Below, piece after piece: positions 15,135 to 15,325 of a DNA stretch of 15,325 bases; the stretch's first letter is position 1; every line of letters begins with the position of its first letter. The stretch is from CAWBRT01 sp050015355 (lineage in GTDB: Bacteria; Acidobacteriota; Terriglobia; Terriglobales; Acidobacteriaceae): contig JBEKBO010000113.1 in assembly GCA_050015355.1 (NCBI GenBank), positions 1 through 15,325 of the forward strand, in the 5' to 3' direction. Below the pieces are notes generated by a model that did no database searches, was not told the origin of the DNA, and saw nothing but the letters and a program-made list of their open reading frames with translations. A program made the translations under genes and the position numbers.

Positions 15135-15325
15135 TTACAAGTGTAGCTTTAACAACTGCTGCACCTTGTCCAAGAAAGCTGTCGGTCCCTCTAGCTTGTG
15201 TATAAAAGCCTCTACATGTTCCAATCCAGCAGGCTCTTCCGTTGCGGAGAGCAAAAGAACAGGTAACTCGGGGCGAACCGACTTCAATTGCGCAGCCAGC
15301 TTGATGCCGTTAGCGTCCTCCACCA
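15135..15325 (-). CDS. partial receiver-like protein, C-terminal part only
   Basis: The frame enters from the right edge and ends at TAA 15137-15135, so the start is outside the window. The visible 63 or so residues include VEDANGIKLAAQLKSVRP, then LPVLLLSATEEP and VEAFIHKLEGPTAFLDKVQQLL. This matches the second half of a response-regulator receiver. VEDANG stands where MPxMxG follows the phospho-Asp, and HKLEG stands where the conserved Lys-Pro loop is. No output domain follows the receiver. The ending resembles that of small receiver proteins common in Acidobacteriota (recollection, not checked). It converges on the degenerate receiver gene. The phospho-acceptor residue is not visible. Confidence 0.7.
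   Translation of the reverse strand, partial: VEDANGIKLAAQLKSVRPELPVLLLSATEEPAGLEHVEAFIHKLEGPTAFLDKVQQLLKLHL

Overview
The window looks like a chromosomal segment of a moderately GC-rich, Gram-negative-type bacterium. My best guess is Acidobacteriota. This inference rests on the short receiver-like proteins at the right edge, with their '...EAFIHKLEGP..FLDKVQQLL' ending, on the CheB-CheR-kinase fusion, and on the mixture of Hmc-like respiratory genes with PAS kinases. It is not proven by any marker gene here. No rRNA, tRNA, CRISPR array, transposase or phage gene was seen.

Layout. (1) 1-596: a probable partial gene start at the left edge and a PadR-family repressor with a cysteine-rich N-terminus, both on the minus strand. 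(2) 597-953: a divergent control region with a perfect 8-bp inverted repeat (814-837), which is a good PadR operator candidate. (3) 954-8508: a tight seven-gene operon on the plus strand. It encodes a HmcF/TmcB-like iron-sulfur protein, a HmcE/TmcC-like cytochrome b subunit, a HmcB-like four-cluster ferredoxin with a C-terminal membrane anchor, a HybB/NrfD-type quinone-site membrane protein fused to a hexaheme cytochrome c, a PAS histidine kinase with two four-cysteine PAS motifs, and two stand-alone receivers. Every junction overlaps or lies within about 10 bases. (4) 8615-10382: an exported tandem-rhodanese sulfurtransferase and an AcfC-like periplasmic binding protein. The latter is interrupted by an in-frame TAG just after its signal peptide. 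(5) 10716-14435, minus strand: a giant CheB-CheR-PAS-histidine kinase fusion. (6) 14662 to the end: two small receiver-like proteins, one with Glu in place of the phospho-acceptor Asp and the other running out of the window.

How the parts may work together (inference). The first four operon genes would form a transmembrane electron conduit. Periplasmic hemes would exchange electrons with quinone or b-hemes in the membrane and with cytoplasmic iron-sulfur proteins of heterodisulfide-reductase type. The architecture parallels the Hmc and Tmc complexes of sulfate reducers, and the Desulfovibrio hmc operon also ends with a response regulator gene. The co-transcribed kinase, with cysteine quartets in its PAS domains, would sense redox or metal state. 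The PadR protein would repress the operon from the divergent promoter region. The downstream rhodanese and anion-binding protein hint at a sulfur-compound connection.

The points most worth checking are the NrfD-hexaheme fusion, the paired Cys-quartet PAS kinase in the same operon, the PadR palindrome, and the two C-to-T-type in-frame stops (9708 and 14977) that truncate otherwise intact proteins.
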